A stretch of DNA of 64,000 nt from Myxococcota bacterium (GCA_963169045.1 CAUJDF010000103.1:124001-188000); one strand, 5' to 3'; shown: positions 36,373-45,555, numbered from the stretch's first letter. A program made the numbers and translations. The notes: a model not told the origin generated them from the sequence alone.

Positions 36373-38373
36373 ATGGCTCGGGAGCACGCGCAGACCACGC
36401 CGGCGGTTCGCAGTCGCGAGACGGAGACCGTCACCGCGCCCGCCGACACCGGCGGGGGCGACCCGGCCCGCGCCCAGAGCAACGAGCTGCGTGGCGGCGG
36501 CCGCCCGCCCATCGAGCGCATGAGCAAGGAGCAGCTCAAGAAGGTGCTCTACGCGAGCGGCGGGGCCACCACGCGCTACGACCTCTCCACCGGCCAGCCC
36601 ATCGATCCCGGCGGCTACAGCTTCGACGAGGTGCAGCGGGCCGCGCGCCGCCTCGACGAGATGGGCGGCGAGAAGTGGGTCCCGCAGGGCGAGAAGGGCT
36701 CGCCGATGTCCCAGAGCGGCTCGGCGAACCGCTCCTACGACAACTTCAAGCGCGACCAGCTCGAGCGCTCCGGGGCGACGGGCGTGCTCGACAAGTACGA
36801 GGGGCGCAGCCGCCTCGACGGTCACCAGAAGGGCTTCCGCCGCCAGGCGCAGGAGCACCGCGACGAGGTGCTGCGCGCCAAGGTCAAGGCGCCGACGCGC
36901 GCCCGCACGCAGATCGGCGGCAACCTGCTCGTCGAGAACCACCAGCTGCTCAGCGAGAGCGTGATCCAGGAGCGCCACAGCGAGAAGGGCCCGCTCGGCA
37001 TCAAGAGCGAGGGTCAGACGAGCGCGCTCTCCGCGTCGGCCCAGGCCGGGCAGTCCCTCTCGGTGAGCCGGGACGGCATCAGCCACACGGCGCAGGTGGG
37101 CGCCAAGGCGACGCTGCTGGAGGTCAAAGAGGAATTCTCGCGCGAGATCGCGAACTTCGCGTTCCTCGGCGAGCGCATGAAGGGCAAGATCTTCGTCGCC
37201 ATCCAAGGGATGATCGGCGTCGAAGGCAAGGCCGCGCTCCAGACGAACATCGGCCGCTACCAGCCGCGCGGGAAGCCGACGGTCGATCCCAAGCAGCTGC
37301 TGGCCGGCACCGGCGCCACGCCCGAGGCGCCGAAGTCGCTGCGCGGCAACCCGAAGATCACCCAGGCCTCGCGCGCGGCGTCGAACGAGGCCTACCAGCG
37401 CGACCTGCACGCCGACAACGAGCAGAAGGGCTACGGGGCCGGCACCGAGGCCTCGGCCGAGGCGTTCGCCGGCGCCAAGGTCAAGGTGTCGGCGGGCGCC
37501 GCCTTCGAGTGGGACAAGAAGGCGCCCGACGAGTACAAGCCGATGATCGCGCGGTCGTCGGCGGCCATCCTCAGCTTCGTCCGCATGATCAACCCGCCGA
37601 TGGGCTGGCTGCTCGCGCAGATCGGCGCGGAGCGCATGGCGACGTCGGTGCTCGGCGTGCTGTTCGAGGGCGGCCAGGCCGGCTCGGTGCCGCTGCTGTC
37701 GCTCGTCGCCGCGGTCGAGGGATCGGCGGGCGTCGGCGGCAAGGCGCACGCCGCCGTCGGCTTCAAGGGCGGGCAGCTGCGCTTCTCGGTCGGCGCGAAC
37801 GCCACGTGGGGCGTGGGCGTCGGCACCGAGGTGCTCGTCGCGCTCGACGTGGTCGAGGGCGTGAAGTTCGGCATCATCGTGTTCCCCGAGCTGCAGCAGA
37901 CCTCCGCCGAGGCGGCCGCGAAGGTCATGCAGGCGGCGTCCGAGCAGATGTCGCGCGCGATGAACAAGAGCCGCGACATCTGGCAGAGCTTCCGCGGCTG
38001 GCTGAGCGCCGACGACAAGGCGCGCGAGGTCGTGGCCAACCGGGCGCACACGTGCATGCCGGTCGAGGAGCGCGCGAAGCTCATCCAGACGCTGATCGGC
38101 GGCTTCTGCGGGGACGACGACGAGCAGGCCGTGCTGACGATCCTGCGCGACGCGCAGCGCACGGGCGACCTCGGGCGCCTGCTCTCGCTCGTGAGCAAGG
38201 ACGACATCCTGTGGGCGCTCGACGGCGCCGAGGACGAAGAGGCGCGGCGCCTGCTCGGCCTGACGCCCGAGCAGATGCGGCGCCCGCTGCGGCAGGACGA
38301 CCTCGGGCCGCAGCCCGCCGCGCGTCCCGGCAAGCGGCCCGCGCCGCCGCGCAATCCGGGCCGCGCCCGATGA
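36373..38373 (+). CDS. Putative injection-system payload or associated protein
   Basis: The 666-residue protein has no signal peptide. The first 45 or so residues are disordered and hydrophilic, like the packaging tails of contractile-system cargo. Helical and Gln/Arg-rich segments follow, then a Gly/Ala-rich amphipathic stretch around 470-520 (VGVGTEVLVALDVVEGVKFG). A conserved-looking module follows (PVEERAKLIQTLIGGFCGDD, then DEQAVLTILRDAQ), resembling tails of DUF4157-type proteins near such ATPases. A Pro-rich end closes it. GGGGGAGG precedes the ATG at 36373. It lies 51 bp after the ATPase gene and overlaps the next gene by ATGA. The activity is not identifiable. Confidence 0.6.
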   Translation: MAREHAQTTPAVRSRETETVTAPADTGGGDPARAQSNELRGGGRPPIERMSKEQLKKVLYASGGATTRYDLSTGQPIDPGGYSFDEVQRAARRLDEMGGEKWVPQGEKGSPMSQSGSANRSYDNFKRDQLERSGATGVLDKYEGRSRLDGHQKGFRRQAQEHRDEVLRAKVKAPTRARTQIGGNLLVENHQLLSESVIQERHSEKGPLGIKSEGQTSALSASAQAGQSLSVSRDGISHTAQVGAKATLLEVKEEFSREIANFAFLGERMKGKIFVAIQGMIGVEGKAALQTNIGRYQPRGKPTVDPKQLLAGTGATPEAPKSLRGNPKITQASRAASNEAYQRDLHADNEQKGYGAGTEASAEAFAGAKVKVSAGAAFEWDKKAPDEYKPMIARSSAAILSFVRMINPPMGWLLAQIGAERMATSVLGVLFEGGQAGSVPLLSLVAAVEGSAGVGGKAHAAVGFKGGQLRFSVGANATWGVGVGTEVLVALDVVEGVKFGIIVFPELQQTSAEAAAKVMQAASEQMSRAMNKSRDIWQSFRGWLSADDKAREVVANRAHTCMPVEERAKLIQTLIGGFCGDDDEQAVLTILRDAQRTGDLGRLLSLVSKDDILWALDGAEDEEARRLLGLTPEQMRRPLRQDDLGPQPAARPGKRPAPPRNPGRAR

Positions 38374-38966
38374 GCGACGCCGTCGAGCGGTTCGCCGCCG
38401 CGCTGGCCGCCGCCGACGAGGCCGCCGCCCGCGCCGCGTGCGATCCGGAGACGTGGGCCGCGCCCGGCGACTCGCCCGCGCGGGTGTTCCGCCAGCTCGC
38501 CGGCCGCACGCCGCTCGAGCCGGGCGAGGCGCACACCGGCGACGCCGGACGCGCCGCGGTCGAGTGTCGCGTGGCCTCCAAGACGCTGTTCGCGCTCGTC
38601 GGCGGCGAACACATCCAGGCGTTCACCCAGAGCCGCGCCCACGCCGATGCCTTCGTCGCGGGCACGCTCCCGGCGCGCGTGCGCTACGAGGAGCAGCCGG
38701 CGCTCGCGCTCGAAGACTTCCGCGAGGCGGCCCGCGGCCTCGAGGGCGCCGACGATCCGAGCGACGCCGAGGCGCTGTCGCTGAACCTGCGCCTGCGCCA
38801 GGACCGCGGCGAGCAGCTGACGCTGCACGAGGCGCGGGCCGTCGGCGACGCCGCCGTCGTCCGCGCCGACTGGAACGGCGACGAGCCGGCGTGGTTGTAC
38901 TTCCGCGACGGGCGCCTCTATGCCGTGACCGCGTTCTTCCGCCTCGACACCGTGCTCACCGCCTGA
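38370..38966 (+). CDS. Coupled small protein of the ATPase cassette
   Basis: Start ATG 38370 overlaps the preceding stop (ATGA), so translation is coupled. The 198-residue acidic protein has no signal or membrane segment. It contains repeated ALAAADEAAARAACDPETW-like helices and a beta-rich C terminus (AWLYFRDGRLYAVTAFFRLD) reminiscent of NTF2-like or MTA-type cone folds. By context it could be an immunity protein, chaperone or adaptor for the preceding product. No homologous family was recognised. Confidence 0.65.
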   Translation: MSDAVERFAAALAAADEAAARAACDPETWAAPGDSPARVFRQLAGRTPLEPGEAHTGDAGRAAVECRVASKTLFALVGGEHIQAFTQSRAHADAFVAGTLPARVRYEEQPALALEDFREAARGLEGADDPSDAEALSLNLRLRQDRGEQLTLHEARAVGDAAVVRADWNGDEPAWLYFRDGRLYAVTAFFRLDTVLTA

Positions 38967-39036
38967 TCCGCGCGGCGGTTCACGCCCGCCGAGAACGCGC
39001 GGATACAGCGGCGGCGCCGACGCCCGTCGCGCCGCC

Positions 39037-39052
39037 TGGCACGGTCTTCGCT
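39037..39052 (+). promoter_or_regulatory. Candidate sigma-54 promoter
   Basis: TGGCACGGTCTTCGCT keeps the essential GG and GC dinucleotides with the correct 10-bp gap, and deviates from the TGGCAC-N5-TTGC consensus at one base. It lies 41 bp before the ATG of the von Willebrand lipoprotein gene, a normal distance. No enhancer site was identified. Confidence 0.35.
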
Positions 39053-39092
39053 CTTGCCTCCCTCCGAAGCGACACCCATGGGGAGGGAGACC

Positions 39093-40634
39093 ATGCGTCA
39101 CATTCGACACACGACCGCCGCGCTGCTCGCGCTGGCGCTGGCCGCCTGCGGGAGCGAGGAAGCCATGTACGGGGGCGACGGGAGCGACGACCAGGGGGCC
39201 GCCGCGCCGCCGTACTCGCCGCCGTACACGCCGCCGCCGGCGGCGCCGCCGGCCCCGCCCGCCGACGTGCACGATGGCGAGAAGTACGAGGACTACGGCA
39301 CGAACGCGTTCGTCGACCCGGACGAGGACAACCTGGCGACGTTCGGCGTCGACGTGGACACCGCCAGCTACACGCTCATGCGGCGCGACCTGACGAACGG
39401 CCTGCTCCCGGCGCCCGCCGGCGTGCGCGTCGAGGAGTACGTCAACTACTTCGGCTTCGACTACCCGGCCCCGCGCGAGCGCGACCCGCTGCCGTTCGCC
39501 ATCCACGTCGAGGGCGCGCCCTCGCCGTTCGGCCGCGGCCTGCACCTCCTGCGCGTCGGCATCAAGGGGCGCGAGGTGGCGATGGCCGAGCGGCCGCCGG
39601 CGAACCTCGTCTTCCTCGTCGACGTGTCCGGCTCGATGCTATCGCCCGACAAGATCGGCCTCGTGCAGTTCGCGCTGACGACGCTGACGCGCACGCTGCG
39701 GCCCGACGACACCATCGGCATCGTCGTCTATTCGGGCAGCGAGGGCGTTCTGCTGCGTCCGACGCCGGTGGAGGAGCGCGGGCGCATCCTCGAGGCCATC
39801 GCCGGTCTGCAGGCCGGCGGCTCCACCAACGGCGAGGCCGGCATCCGCGCCGCCTACGGCCTGGCCGAGGATGCCTTCCGCGAGGATGGCATCAACCGGG
39901 TCATCCTCTGCACCGACGGCGACTTCAACGTGGGCCTGACCGGCGACGCGCTCATCGCGCTGATCGAGCGGTTCCGCGAGCGCGACATCACCCTGTCGAC
40001 GCTCGGCTTCGGCTCGGGCAACTACAACGACCGCGACATGGAGCAGCTCGCCGACCGCGGCAACGGCAACTACGCGTACATCGACTCCCAGGCGGAGGCG
40101 GAGCGCGTGCTGCGCGACGAGCTCGGCGCGACGCTGCAGGTCATTGCCAAGGACGTGAAGGTGCAGGTGGAGATCGATCCCGGCACCGTCGCGCGCTACC
40201 GCCTCGTCGGCTACGAGAACCGCGACATCGCCGACGACGACTTCCGCGACGACCGCGTCGACGCCGGCGAGATCGGGGCCGGCCACAACGTCACCGCGCT
40301 TGTCGAGCTCGAGCTCGAGGACGGGCGGCGTGACCGCGATCCCGTGGCGACGGTGCGCGTCCGCTACAAGGCCCCGGACGGCGACGCCGCCGAGGGCGAG
40401 GTGAAGCGCTCGCTGTTGTCCGGGGAGATGCGGCGGCGGTTCGCCGACGCGAGCGCCGACTTCCGCTTCGCCGCCGCCGTCGCCGAGCTCGCCGAGATCC
40501 TGCGCGACAGCCCGTACGTGGACGAGCCGCGCTTCGACGACGTGCGCGACATCGCCGCCGGCGCGGCCGGCGACAGCGAAACCCGCAACGAATTCGTGGG
40601 GCTGGTGGAGCGGGCGGCGGGGCTCTGGCGCTAG
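39093..40634 (+). CDS. YfbK-like von Willebrand A lipoprotein
   Basis: This 513-residue lipoprotein (LALALAACGS, Cys19) has a Pro-rich linker (37-58). The N-terminal vWF domain comes next (LATFGVDVDTASYTLMRRDL and VEEYVNYFGFDYP), then a vWA domain with the MIDAS motif DVSGS (177-181), and a C-terminal DUF3520-like region. The metal site binds Mg2+ or Ca2+ for protein interaction. Relatives are envelope proteins of unclear role. GGGAGGGAG precedes the ATG, and a sigma-54-like promoter lies upstream. It ends 4 bp from the convergent lipoprotein gene. Confidence 0.88.
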   Translation: MRHIRHTTAALLALALAACGSEEAMYGGDGSDDQGAAAPPYSPPYTPPPAAPPAPPADVHDGEKYEDYGTNAFVDPDEDNLATFGVDVDTASYTLMRRDLTNGLLPAPAGVRVEEYVNYFGFDYPAPRERDPLPFAIHVEGAPSPFGRGLHLLRVGIKGREVAMAERPPANLVFLVDVSGSMLSPDKIGLVQFALTTLTRTLRPDDTIGIVVYSGSEGVLLRPTPVEERGRILEAIAGLQAGGSTNGEAGIRAAYGLAEDAFREDGINRVILCTDGDFNVGLTGDALIALIERFRERDITLSTLGFGSGNYNDRDMEQLADRGNGNYAYIDSQAEAERVLRDELGATLQVIAKDVKVQVEIDPGTVARYRLVGYENRDIADDDFRDDRVDAGEIGAGHNVTALVELELEDGRRDRDPVATVRVRYKAPDGDAAEGEVKRSLLSGEMRRRFADASADFRFAAAVAELAEILRDSPYVDEPRFDDVRDIAAGAAGDSETRNEFVGLVERAAGLWR

Positions 40635-40638
40635 CGCG

Positions 40639-41253
40639 TCACTCGAAGCGCGTCCACGTGCCGCCGGTGTAACGCAGCACGTCGATCGGGACGTAGCCGT
40701 CGTGGGGCGCGCCGTCGGGCGTCGTGTAGCGCAGCCGCACCCGCGCCGTGATGCTGTTGCCCCAGTTCGAGGGCGTCCGCTGCGCAAGGGACAGCGCCGT
40801 CGTCGAGACGTTGGAGGCCCAGAAGAAGCTGCCCTGGGACGACGTCCAGTGCGACGTCGCGAAGCCGTTCAGCTCGAACACGCCGATCAGCGTGCCGTTG
40901 TTGCGGAACTCGATCTTGTCCCAGTTGACGACGGTGCCGCTCGGCAGCCGGTCGCGCACGGTCATCAGGAGCGGCGTCACGCTGCTGACGTAGCCGCCGC
41001 TCGTGTTCACGCGGACGTAGCAGTCGGGGCAGATCGGCACCTCGTTGGGGGTGCCGTCGTCGTCCTCGAACGCGGCGCCCGGGTTGTTGCCCAGGCCGGG
41101 GCCGATGGCGATGCGCAGGGCCTGCTCGTCGTCGCCGTAGACCTCGTCGCCGTACTCGGCCTGCTCCTCGGGCGTGAGCAGACCTTCACCGCAGCCGGTG
41201 GCGGCGAAGCCGACGAGGGTCAGGGCGAGGAGGAACGGGTTCGACGGGCGCAT
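40639..41253 (-). CDS. Small acidic lipoprotein
   Basis: The 204-residue lipoprotein (LVGFAATGCGE) has an acidic N-terminal linker (EEQAEYGDEVYGDDEQ) and a beta-rich domain with a CPDC pair near residue 75. AGGAGT lies 5-6 bp before the ATG. It follows the CHAT gene on the same strand after 98 bp, so it could be the last member of that run. No family was recognised. Confidence 0.65.
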   Translation of the reverse strand: MRPSNPFLLALTLVGFAATGCGEGLLTPEEQAEYGDEVYGDDEQALRIAIGPGLGNNPGAAFEDDDGTPNEVPICPDCYVRVNTSGGYVSSVTPLLMTVRDRLPSGTVVNWDKIEFRNNGTLIGVFELNGFATSHWTSSQGSFFWASNVSTTALSLAQRTPSNWGNSITARVRLRYTTPDGAPHDGYVPIDVLRYTGGTWTRFE

Positions 41254-41351
41254 GGGCGACTCCTGACTGGGTTCGGATGAGACGTACCGGACCCGGGCGG
41301 CGTTCTTTTTTCCCGTTTTCGACTTCTCGCGCAAGCAAAACGCTTCGACGG

Positions 41352-44060
41352 CTATCGCGGGCGGCCGAACACGCGGAGCGCCGCCAGCACCTCGCGGTCG
41401 AGATCCGGGCGCGCGCGCAGGGCGCGGAGCGTCTCGAGCGGCGCCTCGGGGCCGCCCGACGCGTAGAAGGCGCGCAACACCGCCGACGCCTTGCGGTCGT
41501 CGACGGGGCGCGCCGCGGCGAGCACCGTGCGCGCGCCGCCGAGCAGGAACGCCTCCGCCAGGCCCACGCTCTCGCGTCCGCTCAAGGGCAGCGCCGTCCC
41601 CGTCTCGCAGCCGCTGAGCACCGCCAGGCGCAGCGCCGGACGCGCGACGAGGACGTCGGCGACGGTGAGCCGCGCGTCGTCGGCGAGGCGCAGGTGGGCG
41701 TCCCAGGGGCTGTCGCCGGCGAGGACGCCGTGGCCGGCGAAGTGGAACAGGTCCGTGCCGCGCAGCGCGTCGATCACCGCCGCGCGCCGGGCCGCGGCGC
41801 CCGCGAGGTGCGCCACCGGACCGCGTCCGGCGAGCAGCGTCGCCACCTCGCGCCCCTCGGCGCCCGCGTGCGGCAGGTTGCCGTTCGGATCGGCGACGAC
41901 GAGCGGCCGACCCGCCGGCGCCGCGACCGGCTCGAGCAGCCAGGTGGCGTAGGGCAGCAGCGTGATCGGGAATTCCGCATGGGTTTCGGGCAGATCGCGC
42001 GCGCGCGGCTCGTCGCCGGGCACGACGTAGAGGTGCGTCCGGCCGGCGGCGAAGCGGGCGACGCCGGCGAAGGGATCCGCGTCGGGGAGCGCCGCGCCGA
42101 CGGCGACGCCCGCCGGCGTCACTTCGAACGCGCGCAGGTGGCCGCCCACGCGGACGAAGGCCAGCAGGCCCTCGCCGGGGCCGAGCGCGCCGACGACGCC
42201 GCGCGCGTCCGGCGCCGCCGGCGGCGACGTCGCCTCGTCGAGCCAGGCGTGCAGCGCGTCGAAGTCCCGGGCGAGCATCTCGCGGCGCTTCGCCAGCTCG
42301 GCTTCGAGGCGCGGGCGCTCGTCGGGCGACGCCACGAGCAGCCGATCGCCCTCGGCCTCGGCCGCGTCGCGCTCGCGGAGCCAGCGCTCGAGGCGCGCGT
42401 CCCAGTCGCGCCGCAGCGCCGGATCGAGGCCGTCCAGCCGCGCCTGGGCCTCGAGCGACTGCAGCGCCGGCGAGTGGCCCGCGTCGGCGAGGGCGAACGC
42501 CGCCTGCGCGTCGCCCGCGCGCAGCGAAAGCGAGACGGCCTCCTCGACGAGCGCGTGGCGCTGCGCCAGGAACGGGCTCCGCTCGCCCTGCAGCCCGGTG
42601 CGCCGCGCGAGGCGCCGCAGGTCCGCGATCACGGCGTCGTAGCGCGCGCGCGCGTCGTCGAGCCGGTCCATGGCCGCCAGGGCCTTCGCCGCGCCGTGTC
42701 GCGCCTGCAGGACGACGTCGGACACGAGGCCGCCCGACTCCGCCAGCGCGCGGCGCTCGAGCGTCTCGAAGTGCGCCAGGGCCTCTGCGGGGCGGCCCTC
42801 GAGCAGCCGCAGGCGCGCCTGCAGCAGCGGCTGGCCCAGCGCCGCGAAGCGGTCCGGCTTGCGGCGCGACGTCCACTCGGCGAGCAGCCGCGCCGCCTCC
42901 GCGCGGTCGCCAGCCGCCAGCGCCGCCTCCGCCAGATCCGCGTACGCCATGTCCTCGCCGACGGGATCGCCGCGCTTCTGGAAGGCCCGCAGCGCGGCGC
43001 CGAACTTCGCCTGCAGCTTCGCGTGGTCCACCGGTTCGACGCCGGCGGCCATCGCCCGCAGCAGCACCCAGCCGTGGTTCGTCCCGAAGGTCGGCCCGCC
43101 GTCGGCCGCGGTCGGGTTCGCCGCGTACCAGGCCTCCGCCCGGGCCATCAGCGCGAGCGCCGTGCGGTGGCGGCCCTGGTCCTGCAGCAGCACGGCCAGC
43201 GGCTGCGCCGTCGAGGCCACGTCGGCGTCGAGGCCGCTCGCCTCGGCCAGTTCGACCGCCTGCGCGAGCAGCTCGGTGGCGCGACGGTAGTCGCCGAGGG
43301 CCTTGTGGCGGTAGGCGCGCAGGGCGAGGGTGCGCAGGGTCGCCGCGGGGTGCCAGGTCGCGCCGTCGGCCGCCTGCGCCTCGTCGAGCAGCGCGTCCGC
43401 CTCGCCGAAGGCGCGCCGCGCGATGGCCATCGAGGCCGCCGCGCGCAGGCGCCGCGAGACCTCAGAGGGGACGCCGCACTGCCGCGCCACCTGCGCCGCC
43501 GCCCTCCACGCCGCCGCCGCCTCGTCGGGACGCGCGCGGGCCCGCAGCCGCGCCACGTCGACGGCGAGCCACAGCCGCTCCCCGGGGGGGAGCGCCGGCA
43601 GGGCCGCCTCGAGCCGCGCGGCGCCCTCCGCGGGCGGGAGCGCCTTCACCTCCGCCCGGAGGGCGGCGAGCGCCGGCCGGGCGTCCGGCGTCGGCATGCG
43701 CAGGACCGGCCACGCGCGCCACGGCGCCTCGCCGACCGTGAGCCGCAGCTCGCCGGGCGTGTCCTCGGCCGCCGCCGGCAACGTGACGCGCACGATCGTC
43801 GTGGCGCCGCGCGTCTCCGGCTGCAGCGGCAGCGCGTCCTCGCCGAGCCGCAGGCGGGCGCCCTCCGGCCAGGCGCCCTCGACGACGAGGACCGGCTGGC
43901 TGCCGGCGTCGAACGCCGGCCGCGCCTCGCCCCCGGGGTCCGGCAGGAGCGCCCGGAAGCCGTGCAGGCGCGCCTCCGACGGCGGCGCCGGGGCCGGCGG
44001 CGCCGGCGGCGCATCGCGGCAGGCGGTCAGGAGCGCGAAGAGGAGGAGGGCGCGCGGCAC
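41352..44060 (-). CDS. TPR-CHAT protease lipoprotein
   Basis: The 902-residue protein starts with a short lipoprotein signal (LLLFALLTAC, Cys14). A beta domain (30-125) is followed by about 450 residues of TPR-like helices and a C-terminal CHAT domain of the caspase superfamily. The dyad is His777 in FHFAGHG and Cys818 in VLSGCETG. An active protease is therefore likely, placed outside the inner membrane by its lipid anchor. Its start lies 12 bp after the anti-sigma gene, clearly the same operon. The obvious candidate substrate is the extracytoplasmic part of that anti-sigma factor; this is inference. Confidence 0.85.
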   Translation of the reverse strand: MPRALLLFALLTACRDAPPAPPAPAPPSEARLHGFRALLPDPGGEARPAFDAGSQPVLVVEGAWPEGARLRLGEDALPLQPETRGATTIVRVTLPAAAEDTPGELRLTVGEAPWRAWPVLRMPTPDARPALAALRAEVKALPPAEGAARLEAALPALPPGERLWLAVDVARLRARARPDEAAAAWRAAAQVARQCGVPSEVSRRLRAAASMAIARRAFGEADALLDEAQAADGATWHPAATLRTLALRAYRHKALGDYRRATELLAQAVELAEASGLDADVASTAQPLAVLLQDQGRHRTALALMARAEAWYAANPTAADGGPTFGTNHGWVLLRAMAAGVEPVDHAKLQAKFGAALRAFQKRGDPVGEDMAYADLAEAALAAGDRAEAARLLAEWTSRRKPDRFAALGQPLLQARLRLLEGRPAEALAHFETLERRALAESGGLVSDVVLQARHGAAKALAAMDRLDDARARYDAVIADLRRLARRTGLQGERSPFLAQRHALVEEAVSLSLRAGDAQAAFALADAGHSPALQSLEAQARLDGLDPALRRDWDARLERWLRERDAAEAEGDRLLVASPDERPRLEAELAKRREMLARDFDALHAWLDEATSPPAAPDARGVVGALGPGEGLLAFVRVGGHLRAFEVTPAGVAVGAALPDADPFAGVARFAAGRTHLYVVPGDEPRARDLPETHAEFPITLLPYATWLLEPVAAPAGRPLVVADPNGNLPHAGAEGREVATLLAGRGPVAHLAGAAARRAAVIDALRGTDLFHFAGHGVLAGDSPWDAHLRLADDARLTVADVLVARPALRLAVLSGCETGTALPLSGRESVGLAEAFLLGGARTVLAAARPVDDRKASAVLRAFYASGGPEAPLETLRALRARPDLDREVLAALRVFGRPR

Positions 44061-44072
44061 GCGCCCATTCTG

Positions 44073-44810
44073 TCACGGGGCCGGGCGGTACTCGATCTCG
44101 ACCTCGTGCCAGCGGGCGGCGCCGCGGCGCGCGTCGTCGGCGGTGCGACCGGCGATGTCGGCGAGCGCGGCGGGCGCCTCGGCGACGACGACGTAGAGGC
44201 GCTTGCGGCCTGCGGAATCGCCGAACAGCTCGCGGCCGCTCCCCTTCAGCAGGAGCGTGCCGTTGGGCTCGCGGCGCAGCGCGGCGTCGGGCAGGCGGCG
44301 CAGCGGGGCGCCGGGCTCGGAGACGAAGGCCGCCGCCGCCGGGGCCGGCGCGCCGGTGGGGCGCAGGACGAGGCGGACCTGGCTGTCGGGCACGAACACG
44401 TTGCTGCCGGCGTCGTCGGAGGAGCGCGCCGCGGCCACGCCGCCGAGCGGGCCCTCGACCGCGTACGGCGCGATCTCGGAAGTGCGCGGCCCGGCCACGA
44501 TGAACAGGACCGCCGCCGCCGCGATGGCGAGGCCGGCCGCGAGGCCGCCCCACACGACGCGCCGCGTCCCGCCCCACGCCCGGCCCATGCGCGCCACGAG
44601 CAGCTCGCCCGCCGGCTCGGCGGCGTCAACGGCCATCGCGCGGCAGAAGGCGCACGCGGCGAGGTGCGCCTCGGCCTCGGCGTCGGCGCGGCCGGCGGCG
44701 AGGCCCAGGAGGCGGCCGAGGTCGAACTCGGGCGTCGCGACGCAGGCCGTCGCGTCCTCGCGGGGGGCCGCGTCGTGGATGCGGGCGTCGAGCTGCGTGT
44801 CGTCGGTCAT
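44073..44810 (-). CDS. Membrane anti-sigma factor with zinc motif
   Basis: The 245-residue protein has an N-terminal cytoplasmic region with the zinc anti-sigma motif H-x3-C-x2-C (His49, Cys53, Cys56). One transmembrane helix spans about 86-107, and an extracytoplasmic beta domain of about 135 residues follows. It lies 64 bp after the sigma gene and 12 bp before the CHAT gene, so it should bind and silence that sigma factor at the inner membrane. GGAGG lies 9 bp before the ATG. Family assignment is by motif and context. Confidence 0.78.
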   Translation of the reverse strand: MTDDTQLDARIHDAAPREDATACVATPEFDLGRLLGLAAGRADAEAEAHLAACAFCRAMAVDAAEPAGELLVARMGRAWGGTRRVVWGGLAAGLAIAAAAVLFIVAGPRTSEIAPYAVEGPLGGVAAARSSDDAGSNVFVPDSQVRLVLRPTGAPAPAAAAFVSEPGAPLRRLPDAALRREPNGTLLLKGSGRELFGDSAGRKRLYVVVAEAPAALADIAGRTADDARRGAARWHEVEIEYRPAP

Positions 44811-44874
44811 GGTTCTCGGCCTCCACCCGGACATACCGGGTTCGCCGCGACCATCTTTTTCGCGCCGGGAGAGA

Positions 44875-45522
44875 TCACGCGCCCTCCCCGAGGAAGGCGC
44901 GCGAGAGCGTGCGGATCTTGAACTGCCAGTTGTAGACGACCTGCTTCTCGACACCGAGCGTGCGCGCCGCCGTCTCGGCGTCGCAGCCGTCGTGGTAGAG
45001 CAGCCGCAGGATGGCGCGCCCGCGTTCGGAGAGCTGCGCGTCGAGGTGCGCCCACAGCGCGCGCAGGTCCTGCCGCGCCTCCTGCGCCGCCGCCGCGTCG
45101 ACGGGCGCCGCGATCTCGCCGGCGCCGTCCATGTCGACCATGCCGCCCTCGGCCTTGCGCTTCGACGCCCGGTGCTGCTCGAGCACGTTGAGCACGAGCT
45201 GGCCGGCGATCATCGAGACGTAGCCCTCGACGCTCACGCCGGTCGCCGGGTCGTAGGCCGCGAGGCGCGACGCGTTGTTCTCGAGCAGGCGGCACCACGT
45301 CTGGTTCGTGAGGTCGTCGACGTCGTGGGGGCCGATGCGGTGCCCCGGCCAGTTGGCCAGCGCGCGCCGGACCCGCCCGCGGATCACCGGCGCCAGCCGC
45401 TCGGCCAGCTGCCGGCGCGCCCGCGCGTTCCCGGCGAGCGCCTCGCGCAGCAGCCCCGCGTCGAGCGGCGCGGCGACGGCGGCGACGGCGGCGAGGAGCG
45501 CGCGCAAGATCCAGAAGAGCAT
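44875..45522 (-). CDS. ECF-like sigma-70 factor
   Basis: The 215-residue protein has region 2 near DDLTNQTWCRLLE and VEGYVSMIAGQLVLNVLEQH. Region 4 follows with a helix-turn-helix (GCDAETAARTLGVEKQVVYN). Regions 1 and 3 are absent, as in extracytoplasmic-function sigma factors. It should direct RNA polymerase to a stress or envelope regulon. It is first in the sigma, anti-sigma, CHAT operon and lies 33 bp after the histidine kinase. The hydrophobic N terminus (MLFWILRALLAAVAAV) is unusual. Confidence 0.85.
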   Translation of the reverse strand: MLFWILRALLAAVAAVAAPLDAGLLREALAGNARARRQLAERLAPVIRGRVRRALANWPGHRIGPHDVDDLTNQTWCRLLENNASRLAAYDPATGVSVEGYVSMIAGQLVLNVLEQHRASKRKAEGGMVDMDGAGEIAAPVDAAAAQEARQDLRALWAHLDAQLSERGRAILRLLYHDGCDAETAARTLGVEKQVVYNWQFKIRTLSRAFLGEGA

Positions 45523-45555
45523 GGCGCCCCTCCATCCCCCGACCGCGCGCGCGAG

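Noticed and set aside
44807-45555. In-frame extension of the histidine kinase through the sigma-factor gene
   Set aside because: The extension arises only after the frameshift, has arginine-rich low-complexity sequence, and overlaps a well-supported sigma-factor gene in another frame.
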